DNA of 64,000 nt from Dryomyza anilis (Eukaryota > Arthropoda > Insecta > Diptera > Dryomyzidae). Every line of letters starts with the position of its first letter. Position 1 is the stretch's first letter. Positions 24,295-34,900 of the stretch are shown here, one piece after another. Below the pieces are notes generated by a model. That model saw only the letters and a program-made list of their open reading frames with translations. It did no database searches and had not been told where the DNA came from. The DNA lies in the NCBI GenBank assembly GCA_951804985.1, contig OX638133.1, positions 78,994,367 to 79,058,366 on the forward strand, in the 5' to 3' direction. The translations under genes and the position numbers were made by a program.

Positions 24295-27200
24295 CTGTCC
24301 GTCTGTCTGTTGAAATCCCTTCTACTTTTAAAATTGAAGAGCTAGATAAACGAAACTTATAACTTAGATTACTAATATACCTACGCTGTATGTGCGAAAA
24401 AATCGAGATCGGTCCATTGTGACCTATGATCCGACCACTTATGTTCAAATACCTCATATAAAATGTACATATAAAGATCAATTTTTATGTATACGTGCTT
24501 AGGTAAACTTTTTTGGTCAAATATATATTGACATCATGCTCAAATACATGATAATAATGTTTTCCGGCGAAAAGACTTGTGGTTCACAAAAAAAATCGAA
24601 ATTCGGTACACCTACCCATTTGTAAATATGGGTATCAAATGAATGGAAATTCTTCAGCGATCGAAAGTTTGTAGTTATTTTCAGGTTTCGTATACCCTGG
24701 TGACCTATATATCACTTTGAATGGTAACCACACATATGTGTAGGGTATCTATAGTCGGCTTAGACCGACTATAATTTTGATAATTCTAACTATCATAATT
24801 ACACCTACTTTAAAATTTCCCATGTGATCTAACCTTCCCAACTGGCTTTGGTTTAAAAACGATTTTTAAACAATTTTGTTGATTTTTATTTACCTTTTAT
24901 AGTTGAAAAATGTATGTATTTCAACTTTCAACTTAGAAATTAAATATCTTAACTTTAATATATATTTTCTATACTTTACTGGTCTATAAATTTAAACTTT
25001 CAAGTTGAAATTCCATTTACCTGAATGTTTGAAAATTTATGAATTTTAAATATTCAACCTTTTGGTTTAAATTGTGGTACATTCAATTTGAAAACTTTAA
25101 ACTTTTAAACATCTTGGTTGATTTTTTTTACCTTAATGGTTGAAAAATATATGCATTGCAAAATTTTAACTTTCAAGATGAATTTCTTTTCCTAACTTTA
25201 ATATATATATTTTTTACTTTACTGGATCATCAATTTAAACTTTGAAGTTGAAATTCCATTTAGATTTAAATGTTCAATCTTTTTGTTTAAATTATGTACA
25301 TTTAAGTTGTAATTTATCATTCACTATTAGTGCTATTTAAACAAACTTCCGTCGAAAAGGACGTTTCGAATTATATAGCGAGCATACCAGTGAATGTTAC
25401 TGATATGGTGACAATGAATTTTGTTGAGTATCGCAGGTTCGAAATTCGGCCAGGGTGATATTCAACTAATTTTGGTTAGGATAAATATGCAAACTTACAA
25501 AGTTGAAAAAATGAACCTACATTTTTGACCGTGTATGGCCAATCATGCCCCTTTTATTTCCGTCTACACTCAAAATAAAAAGTCTGTAACAGTGACAAAA
25601 AAGGTTGCCAATATAGCACAAATGTATGCTGAAAAGAGGAAAGCGCCGGATTCTGCTGAATCAGCAAATTACAGTTTGCTGTTTCAGTGAACTTTTTGTA
25701 TGCTATTAGAGCAGACAATTTTAGCTATTTTAACAATTTTTTTTTGCTGTTAACTCCAATTCATAAAAAAAAGAAAATATTTTTTTTTTTTTTTGTATTT
25801 TAATATTTATTTTATTTTTATATTATTATTTTTTATTATATTTATTTTATTTGTTTTTATTTTACCTTTATTTCACTATTTCATGATTGCATTATTATTA
25901 CGTGTAAGAAATATCTCTTTAAACAAATATGTTGTCGAATAAGAGTCTACGAATTATAGACATATTTAGCTGCAGCGTCTCGTGACTATAGCGCCATCTA
26001 GTGCAGGTTAGCTACACTTGTAATATGCACACCAGTGACACTAGCACGATCTTGATCACTAGCAGAACTAAGATTCCTAGCAAAAAGTTCGCTATTGCAG
26101 TTAAAAGTATGCTGTAAATGCAAATTAAAGTGTGCTAAAATTTAACAGTCAGAGTTTGCTATTAATAGCAGACTTTTTATTTTGAGTTTAGGGATTAAAA
26201 ATGCATGACTAATGTGTAAAAACAATTTTAGTTTTCGTGTAACCATTAAAAATAATATATTTTGTTGCTCTTTTTCAATTTTTATTGCCTGTAGGTACGG
26301 GTACTAACAATTAAAAAATGTCTCCAAGGTAATCCAATGGTTCAATAAAACTAAAAACTATTCTAAAATAATATAAACACTAAAACTCTGTGAGAATTTA
26401 AATACGAATTCTCACAGAGTTTTAGCGTCCTAGCTTTATTGGAACATATAAAAATTTAACTTCAAAAATGCAAAAGGTACACTGGTACCTCGTCGCACAC
26501 ATAACGGTTAAATATGTGAATCTAAATATCTGAAAATAAAATAACCCGAAAAGGTAACGTATAAAACAATACTTTAAAATATACCAATTTTTCATGTACT
26601 TTTAATAACAAAATTAAATAATTTGAAAGACATACAGATACAAATTTTTATTTTCTGTCTGTTCAGACACCCTTAATTAATATTTCTAAAGTTTAACAAT
26701 AAGCATTAAAATTAGGGACAAATTTTGATTTATGTAAGAGGGTGTCCAATTGTCCCGTCCGAAACCGAAAAAAGATACATTTATTATCATATTAAATTAA
26801 CAACATTTTTCAAAGATTTCAATCCACCGTTTCTAAATCTGAATTAGCTCGGCATTTTCAAAAATGTAAATATCAATTTCCTAGTAATTCAAGTTCATAT
26901 TGAACAGCTAATTGAATTATGTTACATACGGAACATTGAGTACCAAAAGTGTAAAACCACAAAATAGCAAATATCAAAAAATCCTAAAAATAGTAAAAAA
27001 AAAACTTAAAAAACATCTGGAAATTGAATTGTACAACACTTTTCATTTCGTAATATTGATTATTAATATTTTCAGATATAACATTATTTTTGGCCAAAAA
27101 TTGTAATTCAAATTTCCCTACGTCCGGAATTTTTCTATGATTTATTACGAAATAACTGTAAACTTTAGCAACAAAGTGTACATATACAAAAATAAAGTAA

Positions 27201-29763
27201 ATAGTATCAGCAATGTTCTAAGATAATTTAAAAAAATAATTTGTAAGCATTAGAAAAAAAAATTGTAGTGATATTTTCTATACGGAACTTTTTGTCCCGT
27301 CCGTACAAATTTTCAGAACAAAGTGTAAATATACATAGAAAGCACATGATTTCGGCTATTTTTATTCAAATAATTAAAAAAAATAATAATTTGTACGAAA
27401 AATTTGCTGACTTTTTGGAATATCCATATGAACCTCCGCACTTCCATTTTTGACTCCGTCCGGAACGATCACTATTTAAATTATATCTTTTGATCTACCA
27501 TATGGAATTCTATAATGTTTTGCAGATGTTTAGTTCTATTTAAATACTACTTTTACAAGTAAATTCAATAATTTTTCTTTGAGATATTAAAGTTTTAAGC
27601 GTACGAATGTCCCGTACGGAATCCCCAGTAAATGCACCTTTGTTTAGGATAGGTGTTCCAATTCCGAATAATTTTAACAATCCCGAGATTTCGTGTTTAG
27701 AAAAAGAAATCCTGGAATCACGGGATTAATCTTGCATTATTAAAATTGTATTACAGATAAGAAACAAGTTTTATGAAAGTTAATGGCAGCGTATTCATTT
27801 TATCTGCACGATATTTTATTGAAAAAATCCCGGGGTTTCCGTACTGATTTCTATAGAAAACGAGTTTTGAAAGTTAGGTCACATGGGTAAGTTCGGTCAC
27901 ATGGGGTGGACCTTTATAGTCGGTCGGGCTATGTATGGAATACCCTACACCATTGGTGGGATATTTAATTGTACATCTTAATTTGAAAGTTTTTAATTAT
28001 ACTGAACCTCCCCACCCTCAGAATATTATTCACATATCAGAAATTTACATCTTATATCACCATAATTTAAAAAATTGATATAAAAGTATAAAAAACTAAT
28101 ACAAAAACTAATACAAAGGGTGGACCACGCCTATATTCAAAAATTGTGTGTAAGGATAATATTTCATAGATTTGATTTTAATAATTTACGGTTCAAATTT
28201 CCACTATGAAAACCCGGGAAATAATGAAAAAAAAAAGGTGGGCGGATCTCGCCCATTTTTGGACCACATATTTTTGTATAACTATTTCTTGAATACTTTT
28301 CGAGTTATTAGTTCCTAAAGAGTTATGTAAAAGTGACTTGTATGGGAGGTATGCGTGTCCGTTGACCGATTTGGCTCATTTTCAAACTCAGTTCCTACTT
28401 TTGTTTAAAATGTATTGAGACGAAATTTCATCGCATTCTGATCAGTATTTCTCAAGTTATTCTGTATTCGGACAGCAAGACAGCAAGACGGACAGACAGA
28501 CAGACGAACATGGCTAAACGGACTCGGGTAGTAATGCTGATCAAGAATATATATACTTTTCCTTACCGGACACGCCTCCTAAGGGGCGTTACAATATATG
28601 CACAAAGTTAATATACCCTGTACCTCATAGGTGTAGGGTATAATTAGACTGACAATAACTTTCATAATTCTTACTAACCTCATTACACCAACTATCACAA
28701 TTTAACTAATTCAAAATTTCCCAACTGAGCTAACCTTCATTACAGGTTTTATTATAGCATTAAAGCATAAACATCAAATATATGTTGTTCATAATAATAT
28801 TTAACGTTTGCAACAACTATATATAACGATATTAAGTTATGCAAGTCGATAACGTATTATTATCTTAAATGTGGTAAAACTTTTCATATAGCAGAAACAA
28901 AATTATCAAATAAATTCTTTGTTTCACAATTATTTGTATTTAAGAATTGTAACCGTAATTATACGATATATTTATATAATGCTTATATTTATGAGACTGT
29001 TTAGAAATCGGATTTCAAATATAAAAAATATTTTTATAATCAAAAGTTTGCTATCGATTAAATTAAAATTGTGGCAATGCAAATAAAATATTATTTTTTT
29101 AAATTATTCTAATTTCAAGTATAACTCTTTATATTCATTATCATATTTTAGCATATTTCAATTTCCGTTTGAATTTATATACAAATTTCAATGCAATCGA
29201 AATTGTGTTTTGCTGTTCTAGAATTTGCTATTTCAATTTCAATTGATTTGAAGTTCTGTGTATTTAATTTAAATCGAATTTTGTTGACAAATAATTGCAA
29301 TTCGAGTAAATTATAGAACAAGACAAAATACATAGTTTTAAATATGCATTATTAAAAACCAAAATTTAATCATCTAATATACATTATTTTATGTGCCCAT
29401 ATGAATATCTCAAAAATAGAATGTCGATATATTTTTTTTTGTTCGTTCTTTACCAATTTCATATATTCGATCATTATTCCGGGGATGACTGTTTACAGAT
29501 AGTAAAATGTGCGCATCCATTGAGGTCAAAACGTAGAATTTCAAATGCATCCGTTCGCCATCGCGCTGTTTGACATTAGTCAGTGTTGGAATGTGAAAGA
29601 AATCGCGATAAGTGTAACCACTACCCGAGCGTATATCGTACTCCTGACATGTGGCCATCTGTGCCAGAGAGACGTTGTACTTCTTATCGGCAATAATTGG
29701 GGGCAACGTTAGTAACGTACATCCCAAGATTATGCACAATTTGAATGCAAACTTCAAACACAT
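13748..29763 (-). CDS. Methyltransf_FA domain fused to a divergent Cys-loop (nicotinic-like) receptor, 582 aa, 9 exons
   Basis: Exons read in transcript order: 29763-29454, 21750-21619, 21526-21374, 21284-21097, 21021-20924, 20836-20406, 20202-20062, 19998-19832, 13876-13748. All have GT-AG junctions and one open frame of 1749 nt. Residues 1-25 are a signal peptide. Residues about 40-196 form a Methyltransf_FA-type domain (SGYTYRDFFHIP, HLKFYVLTSMDAHILLS, YEIVIGAGGNT, ARWFYDCQFDGF). The Cys-loop ligand-binding domain spans about 210-425: RWNPEDFGGID at 266-276, IWTPK, then Cys330 and Cys344 spaced C-x13-C with WPHE where FPFD is usual. Helices follow at about 431-449 (with Pro435), 454-473, 491-511 and 563-580. 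The M3-M4 loop is only ~50 residues. Missing are the WxD motif of the ligand-binding domain, the loop-B Trp, a Cys-Cys pair and the GEK pore entrance. Known FA-type domains are not proven methyltransferases in insects. Ligand and ion are unknown, and it may be a non-channel or accessory subunit. Introns 1 (7.7 kb) and 8 (6.0 kb) are packed with transposons. Confidence 0.9.
14046..15559. mobile_element. MITE family J with 13-bp TIRs, interrupted by a family-C element
   Basis: Perfect terminal inverted repeats CACTCAAAATAAT (14046) and its complement (ending 15559). The flanking arms are rich in 'ttacgaaa..ttcgt' short palindromes. A family-C element sits between the arms. The TIR is related to that of MITE family D. 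No ORF is present. Confidence 0.65.
14400..15398 (+). mobile_element. Microsatellite-bearing repeat, family C copy 1
   Basis: Shared with 18770-19802 in inverse orientation. The order is: 'ggttttataaatgtagtaacc', then a decayed ~16-bp array based on 'ccgtagaattcttcc', then ~470 bp of the 15-bp unit TTTTAGTGTGGTGAG (14700-15170). A unique segment ('cacgcccctttgtccaat', 'gatgctggaacaaacagacag') follows, ending in 'tatatatagatt'. The ORFs in the array (KLTTLKLTT, SVVSFSVVSF) are repeat translations. The layout resembles that of mini-me elements but the sequence differs. Confidence 0.75.
15560..16446. other. Intronic DNA (receptor intron 8), nothing recognised
   Basis: AT-rich DNA with two short opposite-strand ORFs (15816-16010 and 15830-16054) that mirror each other and lack any family signature. 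Confidence 0.4.
16457..16750 (-). mobile_element. tRNA-derived SINE (family 1), copy 2, with target-site duplication
   Basis: The most complete copy (294 bp). The target-site duplication TAGAGATAAT occurs at 16447-16456 and 16751-16760. Read on the minus strand: CCGCGGTAGCTCAGTGGTTAG head, box B-like GGTTCAAGCC, body, and a short (ATT)n end. The intact duplication shows LINE-assisted retrotransposition. Confidence 0.92.
17124..17345 (+). mobile_element. Partial copy of MITE family D
   Basis: It starts with 'ttcaaaataaaaaatctg' and continues through 'agcgaaaaaaaattgctaaa' and 'ttttaactattattttgct', which match the family-D copies at 25568 and 37332. The conserved right half is absent. Confidence 0.6.
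17811..18640. mobile_element. Non-autonomous piggyBac-like element (830 bp) with TTAA duplication
   Basis: Termini CCCTTAAATGC and GGCCTTTAAGGG are inverted copies at CCCTTTAA-type ends, each flanked by TTAA (17807-17810 and 18641-18644). That is the target signature of the piggyBac superfamily. Subterminal 'ggttccgccaagaacc' and 'ggttctttgtggaacc' form small palindromes. The interior has no transposase. A short basic reading frame (RNRRKRWRV) on the minus strand near 17920-17960 could be a relic of the transposase end, but this is weak. Confidence 0.75.
18770..19802 (-). mobile_element. Microsatellite-bearing repeat, family C copy 2
   Basis: On the minus strand it starts AACTAGCTGGACCCGTACACG. 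It has the 'ccccgtagaattctt' array, then an ACTCACCACACTAAA (15-bp, plus-strand view) array at 19130-19535, a (AAAAC)n-like tract and a GTCTGTC run, and ends 'tatatatatagat'. It lies in receptor intron 8, right next to exon 8. Confidence 0.8.
22185..22500 (-). mobile_element. Old, diverged mini-me-like copy
   Basis: Begins 'tataccctatactaagag', then 'gagacgtttccggtatag' and 'gatcagtaatacctcctga', matching the mini-me right end with many substitutions. The GACA tract is reduced to 'gtccgtcag'. Confidence 0.6.
22521..23288 (+). mobile_element. mini-me/DINE-1-like element, family B copy 2
   Basis: Very similar to copy 1 (same ends and interior) with a shorter GACA/GACG tract (23062-23155). It lies in receptor intron 1. 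Confidence 0.9.
23289..24027. other. Intronic; unclassified repeat with a 'gcgacgaggtacc' motif
   Basis: 'ggtgcgacga..' and 'gcgacgaggtacccgtgtacc' (23528-23575) reappear inverted at 26470-26500, where the sequence stops exactly at TTAA. This may be a piggyBac-type end, but the partner terminus could not be located. No coding signal is seen. Confidence 0.4.
24028..24845 (-). mobile_element. mini-me/DINE-1-like element, family B copy 3
   Basis: Full copy in inverse orientation, from 'tataccctacactaagag' to 'gatctaaccttcccaactgg'. The GTCY tract occupies 24154-24311. The 110-aa minus ORF is the repeat itself, not a gene. Confidence 0.9.
24870..25330. repeat. Two-copy ~240-bp direct repeat
   Basis: 'ttgatttt..tttacc.ttatagttgaaaaat' through 'caagttgaaattccattta' occurs at about 24878 and again at about 25119, with many small differences. 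It is intronic and non-coding. Confidence 0.6.
25568..26187 (+). mobile_element. MITE family D copy 1 (620 bp)
   Basis: Terminal inverted repeat ACTCAAAATAAAAAGTCTG at both ends with TA-like flanks, suggesting a Tc1/mariner-type MITE. The interior carries 'gctagtgatcaag'-like inverted short repeats and 'gcgccatctagtg' at 25991-26003. The inverse copy at 37332-37948 keeps these blocks. No ORF is present. Confidence 0.75.
26740..27640. repeat. Dispersed repeat family E copy 1 (recurring GGACGGGAC)
   Basis: 'gtcccgtccg' or similar recurs at ~26750, 27290, 27455 and 27610. The segment 27400-27640 matches 30700-30900 in inverse. The 60-64-codon ORFs inside are not conserved. The nature of the repeat is unknown. 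Confidence 0.65.
27861..28642 (+). mobile_element. mini-me/DINE-1-like element, family A copy 2
   Basis: Matches 25-796 end to end, with small indels, and ends 'cctcataggtgtagggtata'. It is followed directly (28645-28750) by a minus-strand left-end fragment of the same superfamily ('cccaactgagctaacctt'). Confidence 0.85.
28760..29390. other. Intronic (receptor intron 1), nothing recognised
   Basis: Very AT-rich DNA with no repeats that could be paired. Confidence 0.4.
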
Positions 29764-30237
29764 TTTTTAGAGGTTATGTTTAACAGGAACTTATAACCAT
29801 TAAAAATTGTAAATATTTAATAATGTTTAACATATAATTCTGAAATCTTTTTATTTATATATTTATCTATCTTTACACACTTTATTTATATAAATTAATA
29901 TATATTATTAATAGTCAAATTTTAAAATTTAATATATGCGTTTGTTTAATTTTAGAATTTCCATTAATTAATTTAACAAATTCTTCGTTAAATTTTTTAT
30001 TATGGTTTTTTATTTTTATGAATGATTGTAATCATGCACGGATGTTATTTTTATAATGTATTTTATTTCTTTTTATATCTTATGTTTATTTTATTGAATT
30101 TTTTTATATATCATTTTAAATTTGTTTATTAAAACTTTTTTTTTAATTTGCACATAACTTTTTTTGTTTTTGAATTTAAATATTATACAAATATTTTATC
30201 TTCAACTTTAAAAATATTTTATAAAAGTTTTGAACTC

Positions 30238-30273
30238 TACGACTTTTCACGACAACGTTCCAACAGCTACTGT
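30238..30273 (-). promoter_or_regulatory. Candidate Inr + DPE core promoter of the receptor gene
   Basis: On the minus strand, 'aaCAGTa' puts +1 at 30271. AGTCG lies exactly at +28 to +32 and fits the fly DPE consensus RGWYV. This is ~508 bp upstream of the start codon in an otherwise AT-poor island. The motifs are short, so chance is possible. Confidence 0.3.
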
Positions 30274-30699
30274 TCGCGTTCTTTAAATAATTCCATTTGA
30301 AAATATCGAATATTTTTCATAAAAATACTTAAAGTCTGATAAAAATACCAAAGTGTGAGTGCATGTTTTTAATGATAATGTAGGATGCGGAATATAGTGT
30401 AACTGCTTCCAGTGAGTATAGTTTAACATACTCTCAACTCAAAATAATGCCACATGTTGATATAATCAATATCATATTATTATTTTTTAAGAATCTCACA
30501 CTTAACATGAATTAAAACCAAAAATAACATAAAACGGAAAAATGTGAATATGCTTTCAAATATTTGAATATATCGTATTTAAATTTATATTCAATCGATT
30601 TTGTTTTGGCTGTTTCAGAAATACATAATAAACAAAATCGAATTTCTATAAAACTAAATCGTTCAATTCAATTTGTTACGTATTTTCATTTAAATCGCA

Positions 30700-31130
30700 T
30701 AGGCATTTTCTGGGATTCCGGACGGGACATTCGTACATTTAAAACTTTTATATTTCGAAGTATAATTAATGAATTCACTTGATTTTTTGTGCAAAATAGG
30801 ACTAAACACCGACCAAAAGTTAGAGAATTCTATACGGTAGATCAAAAGATATAAATTAAATAGTGGTCGATCTGGACGGGACAAAAACGAAAGTGTATGT
30901 CGAGGTTCATATGGAAATTCCAAAAAGACAGCGAATTTTGAGTACATTTATTTTTTTTTTTTTATTATTTTAAAAATTATCCGAAATCATTCGATTTCAT
31001 TTAAATGAACACTTTGTTCTTAAATTTACAGTTGTTTTATAATAAATCACAGAAAAATTCAGGACGGGACAAAAAGTTCAGTATAAAAATTATCACTAGG
31101 TTTTTTTTTCTAAAAATACTTTTCACGTAC
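30700..31130. repeat. Dispersed repeat family E copy 2 (inverse of copy 1)
   Basis: 'gggattccggacgggacatt', 'ttcatatggaaattccaaaa' and 'gacgggacaaaaagttcagt' match the reverse complement of 26740-27640. A third, shorter piece lies at 36965-37090. Confidence 0.65.
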
Positions 31131-31712
31131 AAATTGTTTTATTTTAATTATCTAGGAACATAGCTAAGACAATTTACTTTATTTTTGCGAATATATACTT
31201 TGTTCCTAAAATTTATAGGTACACGCTGCAACAAAAAGGGCTCTCCCAAACATAATTTTGCAGGCATTAACATGTATGTTTGGAATTTTATGTAAACATA
31301 ATATATATAATTGACTGATAAATCATTTGTAAACAGGGTTGTATTGAGACTTGAACAGTGTTGTAATGAGCTCTGACTTACATTATAATATCCCGGAAAC
31401 ATTTTAATGTTTCCCCTTAAAATGGAGTATGTTCTAATGGAAACATAATATCTAATTGACTGATAAATCATTTGTAAACAGGGTTGTATTGAGACTTGAA
31501 CAGTGTTGTAATGAGCTCTGACTTACATTATAATATCCCGGAAAAATTTTAATGTTGCCTCTTAAAATGGAGTATGTTCTAATGGAAACATAATAAATAC
31601 TACATCCAAATAAAATAAATATTTTAACCGAAACATAAATATGTTCAAAATAAAACATGATTTTGAACGACCTGAATATAAATATGTTTCCAGTGAAACA
31701 TATCAGTTGTTT

Positions 31713-31893
31713 TCTTGACGGATTATTATGAAGCAAAACCAAATTTAAACTTTCTAGATTAAATATTTTATTTGAAGTGAAAAAATATGTTCTATATAAA
31801 TTAAATGTCAATATTTTTTCATAGCATAGATGTTTAAATTTGAATAATAATTAACAAAGTATTTTTTAACAAGTAGTTTGAATATATTTAACA
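31713..31893 (-). repeat. 3' LTR of the copia element
   Basis: 181-bp direct repeat of 35823-36003. In element orientation it starts TGTTAAATATATTC and ends CCGTCAAGA. The usual terminal CA is found 3 nt earlier, but the exact target duplication favours the longer end. Confidence 0.9.
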
Positions 31894-31902
31894 CCCTTCC
31901 TC
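31894..31902 (-). other. Polypurine tract
   Basis: GAGGAAGGG on the minus strand directly abuts the 3' LTR and is the expected plus-strand primer. The gag-pol stop codon (TGA, 31901-31903) overlaps it. Confidence 0.8.
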
Positions 31903-34900
31903 AAACTGATTGTAACCCAGCTTTTGATCTGTGTTTCTCCAGCTTCGATGAATTTAGTGGTTTCGTGAACATATCAGCTAACATTTCTTCACTCGGGCAG
32001 TATGTGCACACGATGTGTTTCTGGTCAATATGCTCCTTCACGAAATGAACTCGAGTGTCGATGTGCTTGGTTCTACTGCTAAGCTTCTGATCTTTTATAA
32101 TGCGCAAACAGCTTTGATTGTCCTCAAAAATCTCAGTTGGAGTGTTTTGATGAAAACGCATATCGCTCAACAATTGACGAATCCATATGGCCTCCTTACA
32201 TGCTTCAGACAGTGCAATAAATTCAGCTTCTGTAGATGAAAGAGAGACGCAAGACTGCTTTTTGCATGTCCAGCTAATTGTACTGCCGTTAATCTGAAAA
32301 ATATAACCAGAATTAGATTTCCGATCGTTTCTGTCTTCAGCCCAGTTTGCATCTGCGAATCCTGTTAGATAATACGGTTTGATGTTTTTAGTGCTTAACT
32401 TAAGATAAAAATCTGCCGTGCCTTTTAAATATTTCAACACTCGCTTGAGTTCTGTCCAATCTTCTCTATTTGGGCAGCTTACTTTTCTAGCTAAAATTGA
32501 AACACTTGCAGCAATATCCGGCCGTGAATTAACGCTTAAATATAATAATGATCCAATGAGCCGCTGATATTCTGTATTGCTTAATAAGTTTTCTGACTCA
32601 GACTTTCCGTATCCTGGCTCTAGAGGAAATTTTGAAATTTTAGAATTTTCTAGTCCAAATTCTTTCACCAAATTAATAATGTAATTCTTTTGACGTATAT
32701 TAAAATTAAAATTGCGATCTTTGAAAACTTCCATTCCAAGATAATGGTGAATTTCTCCAAGATTATTAATGTCAAAATTATTTTTAAGTAATTTCTCAAC
32801 TTCGACTATCTTAGATATGTTGACGCTGGCTACCAAAATATCATCAACGTAAATTAAAACATACAATAGCCCTTCCTTGGTGGTGCATTTTGTGTACAGA
32901 CATGGATCAGCTGTACTCTGTACAAATCCTCCATCAACAAGAACTTTGTGCAAAGCTTGATTCCAAACATGCGCTGCCTGCTTCAGACCGTACAAGCTTT
33001 TGTTCAGTTTGCAGACAAGTTTGGAGTTCCCTTCCTCAAAACCGGGTGGCTGTGCCATGAAAATAGTTTCATCCAACTCGCCGTTGAGGAATGCCGATTT
33101 CACGTCCATATGAACGACTGTCATTTTCTTCACACCTGCTATCGATAGCAACGTCCGTAGTGTGGTCTGCTTCACAACTGGAGCAAAAACCTCGTCGTAG
33201 TCATATCCGTACTTTTGACTGAACCCACGAGCTACTAAACGTGCCTTGTACTGCTGTACATTTCCCTCGACGCCTCGTTTTATTTTGTAAGTCCACTTAC
33301 AACTGACAATGTTAGTATTTGGTGGAGGATTAACTAATGTCCACGTATTATTGTTTTTCAACGAAACTATTTCGTCTTGCATTGCATTAACCCATTCATC
33401 TCGCTGTACTGACTTAATCGCTTCATTATACGTCTTTGGTACTACCAGAGTCTCTTCGTCCGTTACAGTTTTATAACCCAATCGATCTGGTGCAGTTCCT
33501 TTGTTACTTCTAGTGGACCTGCGAACGTTGTCTTCGCATGTATCGGAAACTGGAATAGGTCCAGATATACTGCTGTCAAGTTCAATGCAATCACTCAGAC
33601 TGCGAAACGAAGAATCATCTTCCGGCAATATATCATGGCTTTCCTCATTTAAGTTGCTAATGTCGCTTTGTTCGTCAGAATGTCTCCTACAGCATATATG
33701 ATCTACTGGTAATTCTGCGTGACTTGTTCCACGCGTCTCAGGAATGCTAATTGTTGCAACATCGTCGATATCTAAAAATCTGACGTCTCTGCTAATCGTA
33801 ATTTTCTTGGTATGAACATCAACCAAACGATAGCCCTTTGAATTTTCATCATAACCCACGAAAGTTAAAACTTTAGCTTTTCGGTCCAGTTTACGACGCC
33901 GTTCTTTAGGAATCAAAGCATATGCTTTCGAGCCAAATATGCGAAATTGACTAATGTCAGGTCTTTTGCATTCCCAATGTTCAAATGGAGTCGAAGGAAT
34001 CGAACTAGATACCAATCGATTCTGTAAATAGTTCGCAGTCATTACTGCTTCGCCCCAAAAAAGATTTGGTAATTTAGCTTCAGCTAACAAACACCTGGCC
34101 ATTTCTACTAAAGACCTATTCTTCCTCTCCGCTAATCCGTTCTGCTGCGGAGAATAGGGAACTGTAAACTGTTGTCGGACCCCTCTTTTGTCGAGATAAT
34201 TTTTAATAATTTTCGAAATATACTCCCCGCCATTATCGGACCGTAAAATACAAGGATATCTTGAAAATTTATTCTTGACTAATTCGAGAAAATTTTGCAA
34301 TTTTTCGAAAACTTCTGCTTTATCGTGAAGAAGATACACTACTGTGAACCGACTAAAGTCATCAATAAAAGTCAGAAAATAGCGTTTTCCACCAGGTGTA
34401 ACCGTTTGCATTGGACCGCACACATCTGAATGGATCAGGTCTAATACGCGCTTCGTCTTTGAATCGGATTTCTTATTAAATGGCGTTTTCGTCATTTTAC
34501 ACTCAATACAAATCTCACAATGTCGCTTTACACCGCAGTCGATAATATGAAAATCTCTTACCGCTTTTCCAATTTGCATAGCTCTTACAGCCTCGACGTC
34601 ACGATGTCCAAATACCTTGTGCCAATGATGAATGCAATTCTGTGACTTGCAATCTGCAACTAGAGCCTTCTGGTCTAACTGCTGCCGTAGTCGAAATAAA
34701 CCGTTTGCTGAATCTGCAACACCGATCTCCTTGCCTTTCTTCGTTTGTATACTGCACATCGAGTTCTTGAACATTAAATTGAAACCCATCTTCAGAATCT
34801 TCGTGACGGATAATAAGTTTCCATGAAATGATGGAATAAATAAAACTTCTTGAATCTTGACTTCAGTGTTTTCGCCGACAGAATTGGCCATGTTGATACG

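Noticed and set aside
26460..26515. Second piggyBac-type end (ACATAACGG followed by TTAA)
   Set aside because: The matching opposite terminus could not be found, so no element is claimed.
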